From Mesorhizobium sp. J428 (GTDB lineage Bacteria; Pseudomonadota; Alphaproteobacteria; Rhizobiales; Rhizobiaceae), in contig NZ_JAJOMX010000001.1 of the NCBI RefSeq assembly GCF_024699925.1, positions 2,890,001-2,954,000 on the forward strand: a stretch of DNA of 64,000 bases, written 5' to 3'. The notes beneath the pieces are model-generated. The model had not been told where the DNA came from, did not search any database, and worked only from the letters and a program-made list of their open reading frames with translations. The translations under genes and the position numbers were made by a program. Shown here in pieces: positions 11,843 through 22,908 of this stretch (the stretch's first letter is position 1; every line of letters begins with the position of its first letter).

Positions 11843-14641
11843 ATGGCGAAGATTCCCCTGAAGCTGGAACGTATTGTCGATGGCGAGGCGCTGCGCCGCG
11901 AGTTGACGGCGCTGACCGCCGGCACGGGCGGCGACGGCTCCAACCCGGCGGTGCGGCAGAAGGCCGTGGACCTGTTCAAGCGCACCATCCTCGAAGGCCG
12001 CAAGGCGGCGGAGGAGATGCTGTTGCAGGACGGCAGCGGCCTGGCCTGCGCCGAGCGCCTGTCGCATCTGATGGACGAGGTGATCCGGGCGCTCTACGAC
12101 TTCGCCACCATCCACGTCTACCGCTCCAAGAACCGCTCGGCGGCCGAGCGCATGGCGGTGATCGCTGTCGGCGGCTATGGCCGCGGCACGCTGGCGCCGG
12201 GCTCCGACATCGACCTGCTGTTCGTGCTGCCCTACAAGCAGACGCCGTGGGGCGAGCAGGTCGCCGAATACATGCTCTACGTGCTGTGGGACCTCGGCCT
12301 GAAGGTCGGCCACGCCACCCGCAACATCGACGAATGCATCCGACTGTCGCGCGGCGACATCACCATCCGCACCTCGATCCTGGAGGCCCGCTTCCTGTGG
12401 GGCGACGAGAAGCTGTTCGACGACCTCGTCGCGCGCTTTGACGAGGAGGTGGTGAAGGACACCGGGCCGGAATACGTCCAGGCCAAGCTCGCCGAGCGCG
12501 ACGAGCGCCACCGCAAGGCGGGCGAGAGCCGCTACGTCGTCGAGCCCAACGTCAAGGACGGCAAGGGCGGCCTGCGCGACCTGCACACGCTGTTCTGGAT
12601 CGGCAAATATTTCTATCGCGTGCGCACCGGCGAGGAACTGGTGGGGCAGGGCGTCTTCACCGCCGCAGAATACAGGCAGTTCCTCAAGGCCGAGGACTTC
12701 CTCTGGGCGGTGCGCTGCCACATGCACTTCGCCACCGGGAAGGCGGAGGAGCGGCTGCATTTCGACATCCAGCGCGAGATCGCCGAACGGCTGGGCTACA
12801 CCACCCATCCCGGCCTGTCGGCGGTCGAGCGCTTCATGAAGGACTACTTCCTCGTGGCGAAGGACGTCGGCGACCTGACCCGCATCTTCTGCGCCGCACT
12901 CGAGGAAGAACAGGCCAAGCACGTTCCGGGCTTCAACCGGCTGTTCCTCAGCTTCTCGCGCCGCAAGAAGAAGCTGCCCGGCACCAGCGACTTTCTGGTC
13001 GACAACAACCGCATCACCATCGCGGCCGACGATGTCTTCACCAAGGATCCGGTGAATCTCGTCCGGCTGTTCTGGCTCGCCGACAAGCACGGGCTGGAAT
13101 ACCACCCCGACGCGTTGAAGCTGGTCACGCGTTCGCTCGGCCTCATCGACCGCACCCTGCGGCGCGACGCGGAGGGCAACCGCCTGTTCATGGACATCCT
13201 GACCTCGGACAGGAATCCGGAACTGAACATGCGCCGGATGAACGAGGCAGGCGTGCTCGGCCGGCTGATCCCCGATTTCGGCAAGATCGTCGCGATGATG
13301 CAGTTCAACATGTATCATCACTATACGGTGGACGAGCATCTGATCCGCTGCATCGGCGTGCTGTCGGAGCTGGAGCACGGCGACGGCGAGAAGCTGCACC
13401 CGCTGTCGCACAAGCTGATGCCGGGCCTGAAGGCGCAGCGCGAAATGCTCTACACGGCGGTGCTGCTGCACGACATCGCCAAGGGCAGACCGGAAGACCA
13501 CTCCGAGGCCGGCGCCAAGATCGCCCGGCGGATCTGCCCGCATATGGGCTTCAATCCGGCCGAGACGGACACGATCGCCTGGCTCGTGGAGAACCACCTG
13601 GTGATGTCGCTGACCGCGCAGACGCGCGACCTGAACGACCGCAAGACGATCGAGGACTTCGCCGCGGTCGTGCAGTCGGTCGAACGGCTGAAGATGCTTC
13701 TGATCCTCACCGTCTGCGACATCCGCGGCGTGGGGCCGGGCGTGTGGAACGGCTGGAAGGGCCAGCTCCTGCGCACGCTCTACTACGAGACGGAGCTGCT
13801 GCTGACAGGCGGTTTCTCGGAGGTCGCGCGCGAGACCCGCGCCGCCGCCGCGCGGGCGCGGCTGCTGGAAGCGCTGTCCGGCTGGAGCGAACGCGACGCC
13901 AAGCGCCTCGTGAAGCTGCACTACGACAACTATCTTCTGACCGTCGACCTCGCCGACCAGCTGCGCCATGCCGAGTTCATCCGCCAGGCCGACCAGTCGA
14001 AGAAGAGCCTCGCCACGATGGTGAAGACGCTGGAATTCGAGGGCGTGACGGAGATCACCGTGCTTGCGCCCGACCATCCACGGCTGCTGTCGGTGATCGC
14101 GGGCGCTTGTGCCGCGGCCGGCGGCAACATCGTCGACGCGCAGATCTTCACCACCACGGACGGGCGGGCGCTGGACACGATCCTGATCAGCCGCGAGTTC
14201 GACATGGACGAGGACGAGCGCCGCCGGGGCGAGCGCGTCGGCAGGCTGATCGAGGACGTGCTGTCGGGCCGCACCTGGCTGCCGGAGATGATCGAGAAGC
14301 GCACCAAGCTCAAGCGCGGCTCGAAGGCCTTCACGATCGAGCCCTTTGCCGAGATCCGCAACACGCTGTCGAACCGCTTCTCGGTGCTCGAGGTGGAAGG
14401 GCTGGACAGGCCCGGCCTGCTGTCGGAGATCACCGGCGCGATCTCGGACCTGTCGCTCGACATCGCCTCGGCGCACATCACCACCTTCGGCGAGAAGGTG
14501 ATCGACACCTTCTACGTCACCGACCTGACCGGCCAGAAGATCGAGAACCCGACGCGGCAGGGCGCGATCCGCGACCGGCTGATCGCAACGCTGGAAGGCG
14601 GCGCAGGCAAGCCGCAGCGCGCCAAGGCGGCGGCGGAATGA
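11843..14641 (+). CDS. glnD: Bifunctional PII uridylyltransferase / uridylyl-removing enzyme
   Basis: 932 residues. It senses glutamine and adds or removes UMP on PII proteins (GlnB/GlnK), controlling nitrogen assimilation. The nucleotidyltransferase motif [17 protein letters not shown] lies near residues 111-127. The linker PII-UTase helical domain, an HD hydrolase domain (HDIAKG, near 547) and two C-terminal ACT domains ([11 protein letters not shown] and [11 protein letters not shown]) follow. All catalytic regions are present and the frame is intact. It is followed by a palindromic repeat and murJ in the same direction, an arrangement common in rhizobia. Confidence 0.97.
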   Translation: MAKIPLKLERIVDGEALRRELTALTAGTGGDGSNPAVRQKAVDLFKRTILEGRKAAEEMLLQDGSGLACAERLSHLMDEVIRALYDFATIHVYRSKNRSAAERMAVIAVGGYGRGTLAPGSDIDLLFVLPYKQTPWGEQVAEYMLYVLWDLGLKVGHATRNIDECIRLSRGDITIRTSILEARFLWGDEKLFDDLVARFDEEVVKDTGPEYVQAKLAERDERHRKAGESRYVVEPNVKDGKGGLRDLHTLFWIGKYFYRVRTGEELVGQGVFTAAEYRQFLKAEDFLWAVRCHMHFATGKAEERLHFDIQREIAERLGYTTHPGLSAVERFMKDYFLVAKDVGDLTRIFCAALEEEQAKHVPGFNRLFLSFSRRKKKLPGTSDFLVDNNRITIAADDVFTKDPVNLVRLFWLADKHGLEYHPDALKLVTRSLGLIDRTLRRDAEGNRLFMDILTSDRNPELNMRRMNEAGVLGRLIPDFGKIVAMMQFNMYHHYTVDEHLIRCIGVLSELEHGDGEKLHPLSHKLMPGLKAQREMLYTAVLLHDIAKGRPEDHSEAGAKIARRICPHMGFNPAETDTIAWLVENHLVMSLTAQTRDLNDRKTIEDFAAVVQSVERLKMLLILTVCDIRGVGPGVWNGWKGQLLRTLYYETELLLTGGFSEVARETRAAAARARLLEALSGWSERDAKRLVKLHYDNYLLTVDLADQLRHAEFIRQADQSKKSLATMVKTLEFEGVTEITVLAPDHPRLLSVIAGACAAAGGNIVDAQIFTTTDGRALDTILISREFDMDEDERRRGERVGRLIEDVLSGRTWLPEMIEKRTKLKRGSKAFTIEPFAEIRNTLSNRFSVLEVEGLDRPGLLSEITGAISDLSLDIASAHITTFGEKVIDTFYVTDLTGQKIENPTRQGAIRDRLIATLEGGAGKPQRAKAAAE

Positions 14642-14693
14642 GGGGCCGACCCCAGACTGCGGGAGAAGCGCATCCCCGCGACGTCGGCGAAGG

Positions 14694-14850
14694 CGCCCCC
14701 CTCTGGCCTGCCGGCCATCTCCCCCTCAAGGGGGAGATCGGCAGCTCCTGCGATCCCACTCTTCCCGCGAAGCTGGCGATTGGCGAAAGCCGTTGCGCCA
14801 GCCAATCTCCCCCTTGAGGGGGAGATGGCCGGCAGGCCAGAGGGGGGGCG
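14694..14850. repeat. Long inverted repeat, rhizobial palindromic intergenic element
   Basis: Arms of roughly 45 bases (14694-14738 and 14805-14850) are near-perfect reverse complements. Each contains the core CTGGCCTGCCGGCCATCTCC and a CCCCCTCAAGGGGG inner palindrome. A 66-base loop separates them. Similar elements are scattered through Mesorhizobium and related genomes (from memory). It fills the glnD-murJ gap and would fold into a strong hairpin in RNA, so it may act as an attenuator or an mRNA stabiliser. Confidence 0.85.
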
Positions 14851-14883
14851 GGCGAGAACGCAGCGCCGGCGCCGGAGCGCCGC

Positions 14884-16479
14884 ATGAGCCTCCTTAAGAA
14901 ATTCGCGACCGTCGCGTCCGGCACGCTGATGAGCCGGGTGCTGGGCTTTGCGCGCGAGATGATGATGGCGGCGGCGCTGGGCACCGGGCCGGTGGCGGAC
15001 GCCTTCTATGCGGCGTTCCAGTTTCCAAACACGTTCCGGCGGCTGTTCGCGGAGGGCGCGTTCAACGCCGCTTTCGTGCCGCTGTTCGCCAAGGAGATCG
15101 AGGCGAACGGCATCGACGGCGCGCGGCGCTTTTCCGAGGAAGTCTTCGGCGTCCTGTTCACCACGCTTCTGGCGCTGACCATCGTCATGGAACTGGCCAT
15201 GCCGCTGATCGTCACCTACGGCATCGCGCCCGGCTTCGCCGACGACCCGGGCAAGCTGGCGCTGACCAAGTCGCTCGCCGCGATCATGTTCCCCTACCTC
15301 GTCTGCATGTCGCTGGCCGCGATGATGGCCGGCATGCTGAACTCGCTGCGGCGCTATTTCGCGGCGGCGGTGGCGCCGGTCTTCCTCAACATCATCCTCG
15401 TCGCCGTCCTCGCCTATGCCTGGTGGCGCGGCGCAAGCGGCCTCAACGTCGGCTACTGGATGGCGTGGGGCGTGATGGCGGCGGGCGTCGTGCAGCTTGC
15501 CATCGTGTGGTTCGCGGTGCGCCATGCCGGGGTGCGGCTGGGGTTCCGCCGTCCGCGCCTGACGCCGAACGTGAAGCGCCTGCTCTGGCTGGCCCTGCCG
15601 GCGGCGATCACCGGCGGCATCACCCAGATCAACACGCTGATCGGTACCGCCATCGCGACCGGGCAGGAAGGGGCGGTGGCCTCGCTCAATCTCGCCGACC
15701 GCTTCTACCAGCTGCCGCTGGGCGTGGTGGGCGTGGCGGTGGCGATCGTGCTTTTGCCGGAACTGTCGCGCGCGCTGAAGGCCGGCAACCTGACGGAGGC
15801 GGCAAACCTGCAGAACCGCTCGGTCGAGTTTACCCTGTTCCTGACGCTGCCGGCGACGGCGGCGCTGCTGGTCATCGCCGAGCCGATCGTGCGCGTGCTC
15901 TACGAGCGCGGGGCATTCACGGCCGACGACACGACGCGTGTCGCCTTCATCCTGTCGATCTTCGGCCTCGGCCTGCCCGCCTTCGTGCTGATTAAGGCCT
16001 TCACGCCGGGCTATTTCGCCCGCGAGGACACCCGCACGCCGATGATCTTCGCCGCGATCTCGGTGGCGGTGAACGTCGCCCTCGCGCTGGCGCTGTTTCC
16101 GTCGATGGGTGCGCCGGGCATCGCGGTCGCCTCCGCGGTCGCTGGCTGGATCAATGCCGGGCTGCTGCTGGCCGTTCTGATCTGGCGCGGCCAGTGGGGC
16201 ATGGACAGGCCGCTCTTGACGCGGCTGCCGCGCATCCTGCTGTCAGCGGCCGCGATGGCCGGCGCGCTGTGGTATGCCACCGGCCTCGCTGCGCCCTGGC
16301 TCGTCCGCTCGGCCGGGCTGTTCAACCAGGTGTTGGCGCTGGGCGCGCTGGTGGCGGCCGGCGCGCTGATCTACTTCGCGCTCGCCTTCGCCACCGGCGG
16401 GGCCGACATCGGCATGGTGAAGCGCAATATCAGAAGGCGCACGAAGGCCTCGCCGGACGATACCGGAGAGAACCTCTAG
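14884..16479 (+). CDS. murJ: Lipid II flippase MurJ (MviN)
   Basis: 531 residues with about fourteen hydrophobic segments. It moves lipid-linked peptidoglycan precursor across the inner membrane. The N terminus LLKKFATVASGTLMSRVLGFARE and the segment DAFYAAFQFPNTFRRLFAEGAF (residues about 39-60) match the MVIN/MurJ signature, including conserved Arg residues in TM1 and loop 2. The ATG at 14884 lies directly after the palindromic repeat. The order glnD-murJ-trpS is conserved in Rhizobiales. The frame is intact. Confidence 0.96.
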   Translation: MSLLKKFATVASGTLMSRVLGFAREMMMAAALGTGPVADAFYAAFQFPNTFRRLFAEGAFNAAFVPLFAKEIEANGIDGARRFSEEVFGVLFTTLLALTIVMELAMPLIVTYGIAPGFADDPGKLALTKSLAAIMFPYLVCMSLAAMMAGMLNSLRRYFAAAVAPVFLNIILVAVLAYAWWRGASGLNVGYWMAWGVMAAGVVQLAIVWFAVRHAGVRLGFRRPRLTPNVKRLLWLALPAAITGGITQINTLIGTAIATGQEGAVASLNLADRFYQLPLGVVGVAVAIVLLPELSRALKAGNLTEAANLQNRSVEFTLFLTLPATAALLVIAEPIVRVLYERGAFTADDTTRVAFILSIFGLGLPAFVLIKAFTPGYFAREDTRTPMIFAAISVAVNVALALALFPSMGAPGIAVASAVAGWINAGLLLAVLIWRGQWGMDRPLLTRLPRILLSAAAMAGALWYATGLAAPWLVRSAGLFNQVLALGALVAAGALIYFALAFATGGADIGMVKRNIRRRTKASPDDTGENL

Positions 16480-16596
16480 GAGGCGTCCGGCCTCTTGATT
16501 GTGACCCCGCCATCCGCCATAAGCCGCCTCGTTTCGCCTGCCCCAGACGGGAATCGTCCCGGGGGCTTGGGCCCTCCACCAGCCACGGAACCAGCC

Positions 16597-17661
16597 ATGT
16601 CGTTCAAGAAACTCGTCTTCTCCGGCGTCCAGCCGACCGGAAACCTCCACCTCGGCAACTATCTCGGCGCGATCCGCAAGTTCGTCGCGCTGCAGGAGCA
16701 GTCCGACTGCATCTACTGCGTCGTCGACATGCACGCGATCACGATGTGGCAAGAGCCGGCGGAGCTGGAGAACTCGACGCGCGAGGTGACCGCGGCGTTC
16801 CTGGCGGCCGGGATCGACCCGACCAAGCACATCGTCTTCAACCAGAGCCGGGTGATGCAGCATGCCGAGCTCGCCTGGGTGTTCAACTGCGTCGCCCGCA
16901 TGGGCTGGCTGAACAAGATGACCCAGTTCAAGGACAAGGCCGGCAAGGACCGCGAGAACGCCTCGGTCGGCCTGTTCGCCTATCCGACACTGATGGCGGC
17001 CGACATCCTGGTCTACCGCGCCACGCATGTGCCGGTGGGCGACGACCAGAAGCAGCACCTGGAGCTGACGCGCGAGATCGCGCAGAAGTTCAACCACGAC
17101 TTCTCCGACCGCATCCGCGACCTTGGCGTGGGCGTCGAGATGAAGTCGGGCGAAGAGACGGTGCACGGCTTCTTCCCGATCACCGAACCGGTGATCGAGG
17201 GCGAGGCGACGCGGGTGATGAGCCTGCGCGACGGCACCAAGAAAATGTCGAAGTCGGACCCATCCGACCTGTCGCGCATCAACCTGACGGACGACGCCGA
17301 GACGATCGCCAAGAAGATCCGCAAGGCCAAGACAGACCCGCAGCCGCTGCCCTCCGAGGTCGAGGGGCTGAAGGAACGGCCGGACGCGGACAATCTGGTC
17401 GGCATCTACGCCGCGCTCGCCGGGAAGACGCGCGAGCAGGTGCTTGGCGAGTTCGGCGGGCAGCAGTTCTCGGTGTTCAAGCCGGCGCTGGCCGATCTCG
17501 CCGTGGACAAGCTCGCGCCGATCGCCGCCGAGATGCGGCGCATCTCGGCCGACCGGGCTTATGTCGACCAGGTGCTGCGCGACGGCGGCGAGCGCGCGGG
17601 CGCGCTGGCCGAGAAGACGATGAAGGACGTGCGCCGGATCGTCGGCCTGCTGGGCGACTGA
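16597..17661 (+). CDS. trpS: Tryptophanyl-tRNA synthetase
   Basis: 354 residues, a typical class Ic TrpRS. It charges tRNA-Trp with tryptophan. The HIGH-like motif is TGNLHLGNY near residue 13-21, and the KMSKS loop is [10 protein letters not shown] near residue 217. The start at 16597 ([15 protein letters not shown]) is chosen because the family begins with F-S-G-x-Q-P; the in-frame ATG at 16495 would add 34 unrelated residues. It lies 117 bp after murJ and 73 bp before a universal stress gene. Confidence 0.96.
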   Translation: MSFKKLVFSGVQPTGNLHLGNYLGAIRKFVALQEQSDCIYCVVDMHAITMWQEPAELENSTREVTAAFLAAGIDPTKHIVFNQSRVMQHAELAWVFNCVARMGWLNKMTQFKDKAGKDRENASVGLFAYPTLMAADILVYRATHVPVGDDQKQHLELTREIAQKFNHDFSDRIRDLGVGVEMKSGEETVHGFFPITEPVIEGEATRVMSLRDGTKKMSKSDPSDLSRINLTDDAETIAKKIRKAKTDPQPLPSEVEGLKERPDADNLVGIYAALAGKTREQVLGEFGGQQFSVFKPALADLAVDKLAPIAAEMRRISADRAYVDQVLRDGGERAGALAEKTMKDVRRIVGLLGD

Positions 17662-17734
17662 TCCTGCCCTTGTGGCCTGCTTGCCGCCGGGCCCGCCCGG
17701 TGGCAGATTGCCGCCGATCAACCGGACGCATTGA

Positions 17735-18226
17735 ATGGTCTCCAAACGCCTGATCCGCGAAGCCGGCCACCGCCGGAAATTCCTCGCGGTGATCGACGAA
17801 ACGCCCGAATGCGAGCGCGCGGTGGCCTATGCCTCGCGGCGCGCCAAGACGACGGGCGGGGCGCTGGTGCTGCTGTTCGTGATCGAGACCGCCGAGTTCC
17901 AGCATTTCCTTGGCGTCGAGGCGGTGATGCGGCAGGAGGCGACCGCGACGGCGCAGGCTGCCCTCGACGCGGCGGCGGCCACCGTGAGAAGCCGCCACGG
18001 CATCGAGCCGGAACTGGCGATCCGCGAGGGCACCAAGGCGGGCGAGATCCACAAGCTGATCGAAGAGGACCAGGACATCGCCATCCTGGTTCTCGCGGCG
18101 GGCGCCGCGAAGGAGGGCCCGGGCCCGCTCGTCGCCTCGATCGCCGGCAAGGGCGCGGCCTTCCCCATCCCGGTCACGATCGTGCCCTATAATCTGACCG
18201 ACGAGGATATCGACAGCCTCGCCTGA
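17735..18226 (+). CDS. Universal stress protein family, single UspA domain
   Basis: 163 residues with a single UspA fold: an N-terminal strand FLAVIDETPECERAV, then a region ending AILVLAAGAAKEGPG in place of the usual G-x2-G-x9-G-S/T ATP loop. The ATP loop is therefore imperfect, and nucleotide binding is uncertain. Placement between trpS and nfu is conserved in rhizobia. The start at 17735 has no strong Shine-Dalgarno sequence. A role in stress tolerance is only inferred from the family. Confidence 0.85.
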   Translation: MVSKRLIREAGHRRKFLAVIDETPECERAVAYASRRAKTTGGALVLLFVIETAEFQHFLGVEAVMRQEATATAQAALDAAAATVRSRHGIEPELAIREGTKAGEIHKLIEEDQDIAILVLAAGAAKEGPGPLVASIAGKGAAFPIPVTIVPYNLTDEDIDSLA

Positions 18227-18267
18227 CACAGCGAATGTCGCTTGAAACCCGCCTCGTGCAGGTCTAT

Positions 18268-18284
18268 TTTAGAATAATTCCAAA
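18268..18284 (+). promoter_or_regulatory. Candidate Irr box (iron control element) upstream of nfu
   Basis: TTTAGAATAATTCCAAA is a 7-3-7 dyad that differs at one position from the rhizobial Irr/ICE consensus TTTAGAA-N3-TTCTAAA (consensus from memory). It lies 35 bases before the nfu start codon, where binding would affect transcription initiation. Irr is the main iron/haem-responsive regulator in Rhizobiales and controls many Fe-S and haem genes. Confidence 0.65.
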
Positions 18285-18319
18285 CTCGACCCTTGAAGTC
18301 GACCACGTGGAGAAGCGGC

Positions 18320-18895
18320 ATGTTCATCCAGACCGAGGCGACACCGAACCCGGCCACCCTCAAATTCCTGCCCGGCGTTGTCGTGCTCACCGACGGAACG
18401 GCCGACTTTCGCGATGCCGCGAGCGCGAGCGAAGCCTCGCCGCTGGCCGGCGCGCTGTTTTCCGTGCCGGGCGTGACCGGCGTCTTCTTCGGCTACGACT
18501 TCGTCACCGTGACCAAGGACGGCCCCGACTGGCAGCACCTCAAGCCGGCGATCCTGGGCGCGATCATGGAGCACTTCATGGCCGGCCGGCCGGTGATGAA
18601 CTCCGGCTCGCAGGCGGCTGCCGATACGGCCGAGACGGACGGCGAGTTCTACGACAAGGCCGACGAGGAGATCGTCGTCACGATCAAGGAACTGCTCGAC
18701 ACGCGCGTGCGCCCGGCCGTCGCCCAGGACGGCGGCGACATCACCTTCCGCGGCTACGAGAACGGCACCGTGTTCCTGAACATGAAGGGCGCCTGCGCCG
18801 GCTGCCCGTCCTCGACCGCGACGCTGAAGCACGGCATCCAGAACCTGCTGAAGCACTTCGTGCCCGAGGTGCAGCAGGTGGAGCAGGTAGCCTGA
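18320..18895 (+). CDS. Fe-S cluster scaffold/carrier protein Nfu (NifU-like C-terminal type)
   Basis: 191 residues. The N-terminal Nfu domain (FIQTEATPNPATLKFLPG) is followed by a NifU C-terminal domain with the cluster-binding CxxC in KGACAGCPSS (about residue 155-160). This is the mitochondrial-NFU1-like architecture that carries [4Fe-4S] clusters to client enzymes. The ATG at 18320 is chosen over 18293 because the conserved MFIQTE start and a GGAGAAG ribosome site directly precede it. An Irr-box-like site sits just upstream, consistent with iron control. A strong terminator lies about 250 bp downstream. Confidence 0.94.
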   Translation: MFIQTEATPNPATLKFLPGVVVLTDGTADFRDAASASEASPLAGALFSVPGVTGVFFGYDFVTVTKDGPDWQHLKPAILGAIMEHFMAGRPVMNSGSQAAADTAETDGEFYDKADEEIVVTIKELLDTRVRPAVAQDGGDITFRGYENGTVFLNMKGACAGCPSSTATLKHGIQNLLKHFVPEVQQVEQVA

Positions 18896-18930
18896 GGCGG
18901 TAGGCAGTAGGGGCTTCATCCTCCACAGCC

Positions 18931-19042
18931 GTCGTCCCGGACGCCGAAGGCGATCCGGGATCCATTCTTCTCCGCGATTGGCGTCGGGCCAGGATTCCAA
19001 CCAGCAATGGATCCCGGCTGACCTCCGGTCGCCGGGATGACG
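18931..19042. repeat. Imperfect inverted repeat, intergenic palindromic element
   Basis: GTCGTCCCGG ... GATCCGGGATCCATT on the left is mirrored by AATGGATCCCGG ... GCCGGGATGACG on the right. This gives an imperfect hairpin of about 110 bases between nfu and the transpeptidase gene. Related elements are frequent between genes in Rhizobiales. The rest of the 18896-19209 gap holds the terminator at 19146 and no gene. Confidence 0.7.
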
Positions 19043-19145
19043 ATCGGAGAGGTGTGCGGCGGATCAGGGAGATGCCGTGGTCGGGCATGAGGCGGGTCGC
19101 CTGTCCGAAAAATCCCCAAGTTCTCCGCAGTTGCCTGTCGGATAC

Positions 19146-19176
19146 AAAAAAGCCGGGTCCCCCGACCCGGCTTTTC
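19146..19176. terminator. Bidirectional intrinsic terminator between nfu and the L,D-transpeptidase gene
   Basis: Nine-base stem AGCCGGGTC / GACCCGGCT with a four-base CCCC loop. An A-tract precedes it and a T-tract follows, so it can end transcripts from both the nfu (+) and transpeptidase (-) sides. Confidence 0.9.
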
Positions 19177-19209
19177 TTCAGGCGCCCCCGCCCATGAAAC
19201 TGAAGCGTG

Positions 19210-19827
19210 CTACTTCACGATCACCTTCGCGCCCACCTCGACGCGGTTGTAGAGATCGATGACGTCCTGGTTGATCAGGCGGATGCAGCCCGACGACATT
19301 GCCTTGCCGATCGACCACCATTCAGGCGTGCCGTGCAGGCGGTAGCCCGTGTCGCCGCCCTTGTTGAAGAGATACATCGCGCGCGCGCCGAGCGCATTGT
19401 CGAGGCCGGGGCCCATGCCGCCGCGATACTTGGCGAGCTCGGGCTTGCGCTTGATCATGGCCGCCGGCGGCGTCCACACCGGCCATTCCTTCTTCATGGC
19501 GACGCGCGAGGTGCCCTTCCACTCGAAGCCCTCGCGGCCGACGCCGATGCCGTAGCGCACGGCCTTGCCGCCGCCCATCACGTAGTAGAGGTGCTTCGCG
19601 CCGGTGTCGACGATCACGGTGCCGGGCACTTCAGTGGTGTCGTAGTTCACCACCTGGCGGCGGTATTCCTTGGGAAGCTTCGCCAGCGGGATGGCGGGGA
19701 GCTGGTAGCCCGCGTCCTTCTTCCCGCCATAGGAATTGCTGAACATGGACGCGCCGTCGGTCGCGCAACCTGATATGGCGGTTGCGGCGGCGAGCAGGCC
19801 GGCAACGAGCAATGATCTGAATTTCAT
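19210..19827 (-). CDS. L,D-transpeptidase (YkuD/ErfK family) lipoprotein
   Basis: 205 residues from the ATG at 19827. The N terminus is a lipoprotein signal: MKFRS, a hydrophobic stretch, then lipobox ISGCATDG, predicting attachment to a membrane. The YkuD domain (about 85-203) ends with the catalytic pattern HGTP ... SSGCIRL, in which Cys of SxGCIR is the nucleophile. Such enzymes make 3-3 peptidoglycan cross-links or attach proteins to peptidoglycan. An in-frame ATG at 19890 would place 21 unsuitable residues before the signal, so it was rejected. Confidence 0.93.
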   Translation of the reverse strand: MKFRSLLVAGLLAAATAISGCATDGASMFSNSYGGKKDAGYQLPAIPLAKLPKEYRRQVVNYDTTEVPGTVIVDTGAKHLYYVMGGGKAVRYGIGVGREGFEWKGTSRVAMKKEWPVWTPPAAMIKRKPELAKYRGGMGPGLDNALGARAMYLFNKGGDTGYRLHGTPEWWSIGKAMSSGCIRLINQDVIDLYNRVEVGAKVIVK

Positions 19828-19941
19828 ATCGAATCCCGCAAGTGATCCAGCAACAATACAGCCCGATTCGAGCCGCAATTTCGTCAACATTACTAAGCGG
19901 CAGGTTGCGCGCTTGCCAAGCGTATTGCGCCGGGCTTTGCT

Positions 19942-19972
19942 CTGACCCGGCCATTGAGGTCCGGTCTATGGC
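19942..19972 (+). promoter_or_regulatory. MerR-type promoter upstream of the CueR/HmrR-like gene
   Basis: CTGACC (19942-19947), a 19-base spacer, and TATGGC (19967-19972) form the stretched promoter typical of MerR-regulated genes. The spacer is a rough dyad (GACCCGG ... CCGGTC). It lies 64 bases before the regulator start, as expected for autoregulation. Its half-sites differ from the ACCTTCC type seen at 35129, so recognition by the same protein is not certain. Confidence 0.5.
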
Positions 19973-20035
19973 ATTTCTGCAACAGAACACCCATCTGTCC
20001 TGCAAGACAAGTATGAACGACAAGGGAGATTCGAC

Positions 20036-20507
<472 letters not shown>

Positions 20508-20520
20508 CTTCTCCAAACGA

Positions 20521-20546
20521 AAACCGCCGGCCAAGGGCCGGCGGCT
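20521..20546 (-). terminator. Intrinsic terminator of the BMP-type gene
   Basis: Nine-base stem CCGCCGGCC / GGCCGGCGG with a three-base loop. On the minus strand it is followed by TTTT. It lies just after the BMP-family stop codon. Confidence 0.8.
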
Positions 20547-20572
20547 CGCGAAGTCTAAGACCGATCAGCCGA

Positions 20573-21562
<990 letters not shown>

Positions 21563-21734
21563 GTGATCCACACCCTGTTGGTTTTCTCTTCCGGTCGCCG
21601 TCCTACGGTGCGTTCTCCTGCGCCGTGGCGTCTCCCCGCAGGCGCGAAAACGCCCGCTCGAATTTCAATCTTGCATGGCGTCGCGCAAATTTCACGCGGA
21701 ATCTTTGACCATCCGGAAAAGGTCCGTGTCATGG

Positions 21735-21773
21735 AAAAGGCCCGGGGAACGACGCCGTTCCCCGGGCCTTTCA
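21735..21773 (-). terminator. Strong hairpin terminator downstream of msrA
   Basis: A perfect 14-base stem AAGGCCCGGGGAAC / GTTCCCCGGGCCTT around GACGCC, with A-rich and T-rich flanks (CTTTTCC on the minus strand). It separates the msrA transcript from the downstream BMP gene. Confidence 0.85.
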
Positions 21774-21800
21774 TGTCAAAACCGCAGGTGCGGCATGCGC

Positions 21801-22466
21801 TCAGGCGGCGGCCGGAGCCGGCACCGCGCATTCGACGCCGGTGCCCCGCAGCCCGCAATAGCCGTAGGGGTTCTTCGCCAGATACTGCTGGTGATCCTCC
21901 TCCGCATAGTAGAATTCCGGCGCGGGGCGGAACTCGGTGGTGATCTTCTCCCGCCCGGCCTTGGAAAGTGCTGCCGCATAGGCGTCGCGCGAGGCAAGGG
22001 CGGCATCGAGCTGTTCGGCCGTCGTGGTGTAGATCGTCGAGCGGTAGGTCGTGCCGACATCGTTGCCCTGCCGCATGCCTTGCGTCGGGTCGTGGCTTTC
22101 CCAGAACAGCTTGAGCAGCGTCGACAGGCTGACCTGCGCCGGATCGAAGATCACCTTCACCACCTCGGCGTGGCCGGTCATCCCGGTGCAGGTCTCCTGA
22201 TAGGTCGGGTTCGGCGTCTCGCCGCCGGCATAGCCGACGGCCGTCAGCCACACGCCGGGCGTCTGCCAGAACAGCCGCTCCGCGCCCCAGAAACAGCCCA
22301 TGCCGAAATAGATGGTCTCGAAGCCTTCCGGCGCGGCGTCCTTGAGCGGCCGCTTGAAGACGTGGTGGCGCGACGCCGTCGGGATCGGCCGCTCGCGGCC
22401 GGGCAGCGCCTCGCCGGGCTTCGGCATCTGGATCTTCTTGTTCATGATGTCAGTCAGGAAGAACAT
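21801..22466 (-). CDS. msrA: Peptide methionine (S)-S-oxide reductase
   Basis: 221 residues. It repairs oxidised methionine. The catalytic motif GCFWGAE lies near residues 54-60 and is followed by the conserved [15 protein letters not shown] and [11 protein letters not shown] stretches. The C terminus has a Cys pair region ([13 protein letters not shown]) that could act as resolving cysteines. The ATG at 22466 follows AAAGGAAAGC and gives the usual 220-residue form; longer in-frame extension upstream has no family similarity. It lies 23 bases after a small membrane-protein gene on the same strand, suggesting cotranscription. Confidence 0.95.
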   Translation of the reverse strand: MFFLTDIMNKKIQMPKPGEALPGRERPIPTASRHHVFKRPLKDAAPEGFETIYFGMGCFWGAERLFWQTPGVWLTAVGYAGGETPNPTYQETCTGMTGHAEVVKVIFDPAQVSLSTLLKLFWESHDPTQGMRQGNDVGTTYRSTIYTTTAEQLDAALASRDAYAAALSKAGREKITTEFRPAPEFYYAEEDHQQYLAKNPYGYCGLRGTGVECAVPAPAAA

Positions 22467-22489
22467 GCTTGCTTTCCTTTCGAAAGAAA

Positions 22490-22813
22490 TCAGCGACCGG
22501 CGGCGAACATGCCGGCGGAGGGTTGAGGCCTGTGTCCGACTGCGTAGAGCAGAAGGGCAAGTGCCGCGAAGAAGATGAAGGCCGGAACCTTCAACAGCGT
22601 CAGCAGCGCGGGATCCCACAGGAAGCCCCAGACCCCGGCCAACAGGCCCTGCAGCGCCGTTAGCAAAGAGGGTGCGTGCTCGTACCACAGCGCGCCGAGC
22701 GGCGTCGGATCGAATTTCGACAGCGCGATCGAGCGCGTCGCATCCATCACCGCCAGGATCACCGAGAGCGCGAGGGAAACGGCAGCCAGCAGCCTGAAGA
22801 GGAACCTCACCAT
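22490..22813 (-). CDS. Small inner-membrane protein of unknown function
   Basis: 107 residues with an N-terminal hydrophobic helix (about 4-22), a second hydrophobic region around 50-65, and a third near 75-92. The middle contains [28 protein letters not shown] (positions about 24-51), a pattern I associate with conserved rhizobial membrane proteins of unknown role. It lies 23 bases upstream of msrA, same strand. No catalytic motif is visible. Function not assigned. Confidence 0.7.
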   Translation of the reverse strand: MVRFLFRLLAAVSLALSVILAVMDATRSIALSKFDPTPLGALWYEHAPSLLTALQGLLAGVWGFLWDPALLTLLKVPAFIFFAALALLLYAVGHRPQPSAGMFAAGR

Positions 22814-22908
22814 CCGATTTGTTCGCCGTGTCGCCAGGAATGACGCTTATGTAGGCCTGCGCGCCGCGATCATCAATCCGGGCACGGGGATTTGACGGCG
22901 CGTGAGGA

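Noticed and set aside
11828..14476. An 882-codon open frame opposite glnD
   Set aside because: Shadow of glnD; no known domain.
18235..18903. Alternative frame overlapping nfu
   Set aside because: Arg-rich shadow frame; nfu has its CxxC motif and a better ribosome site.
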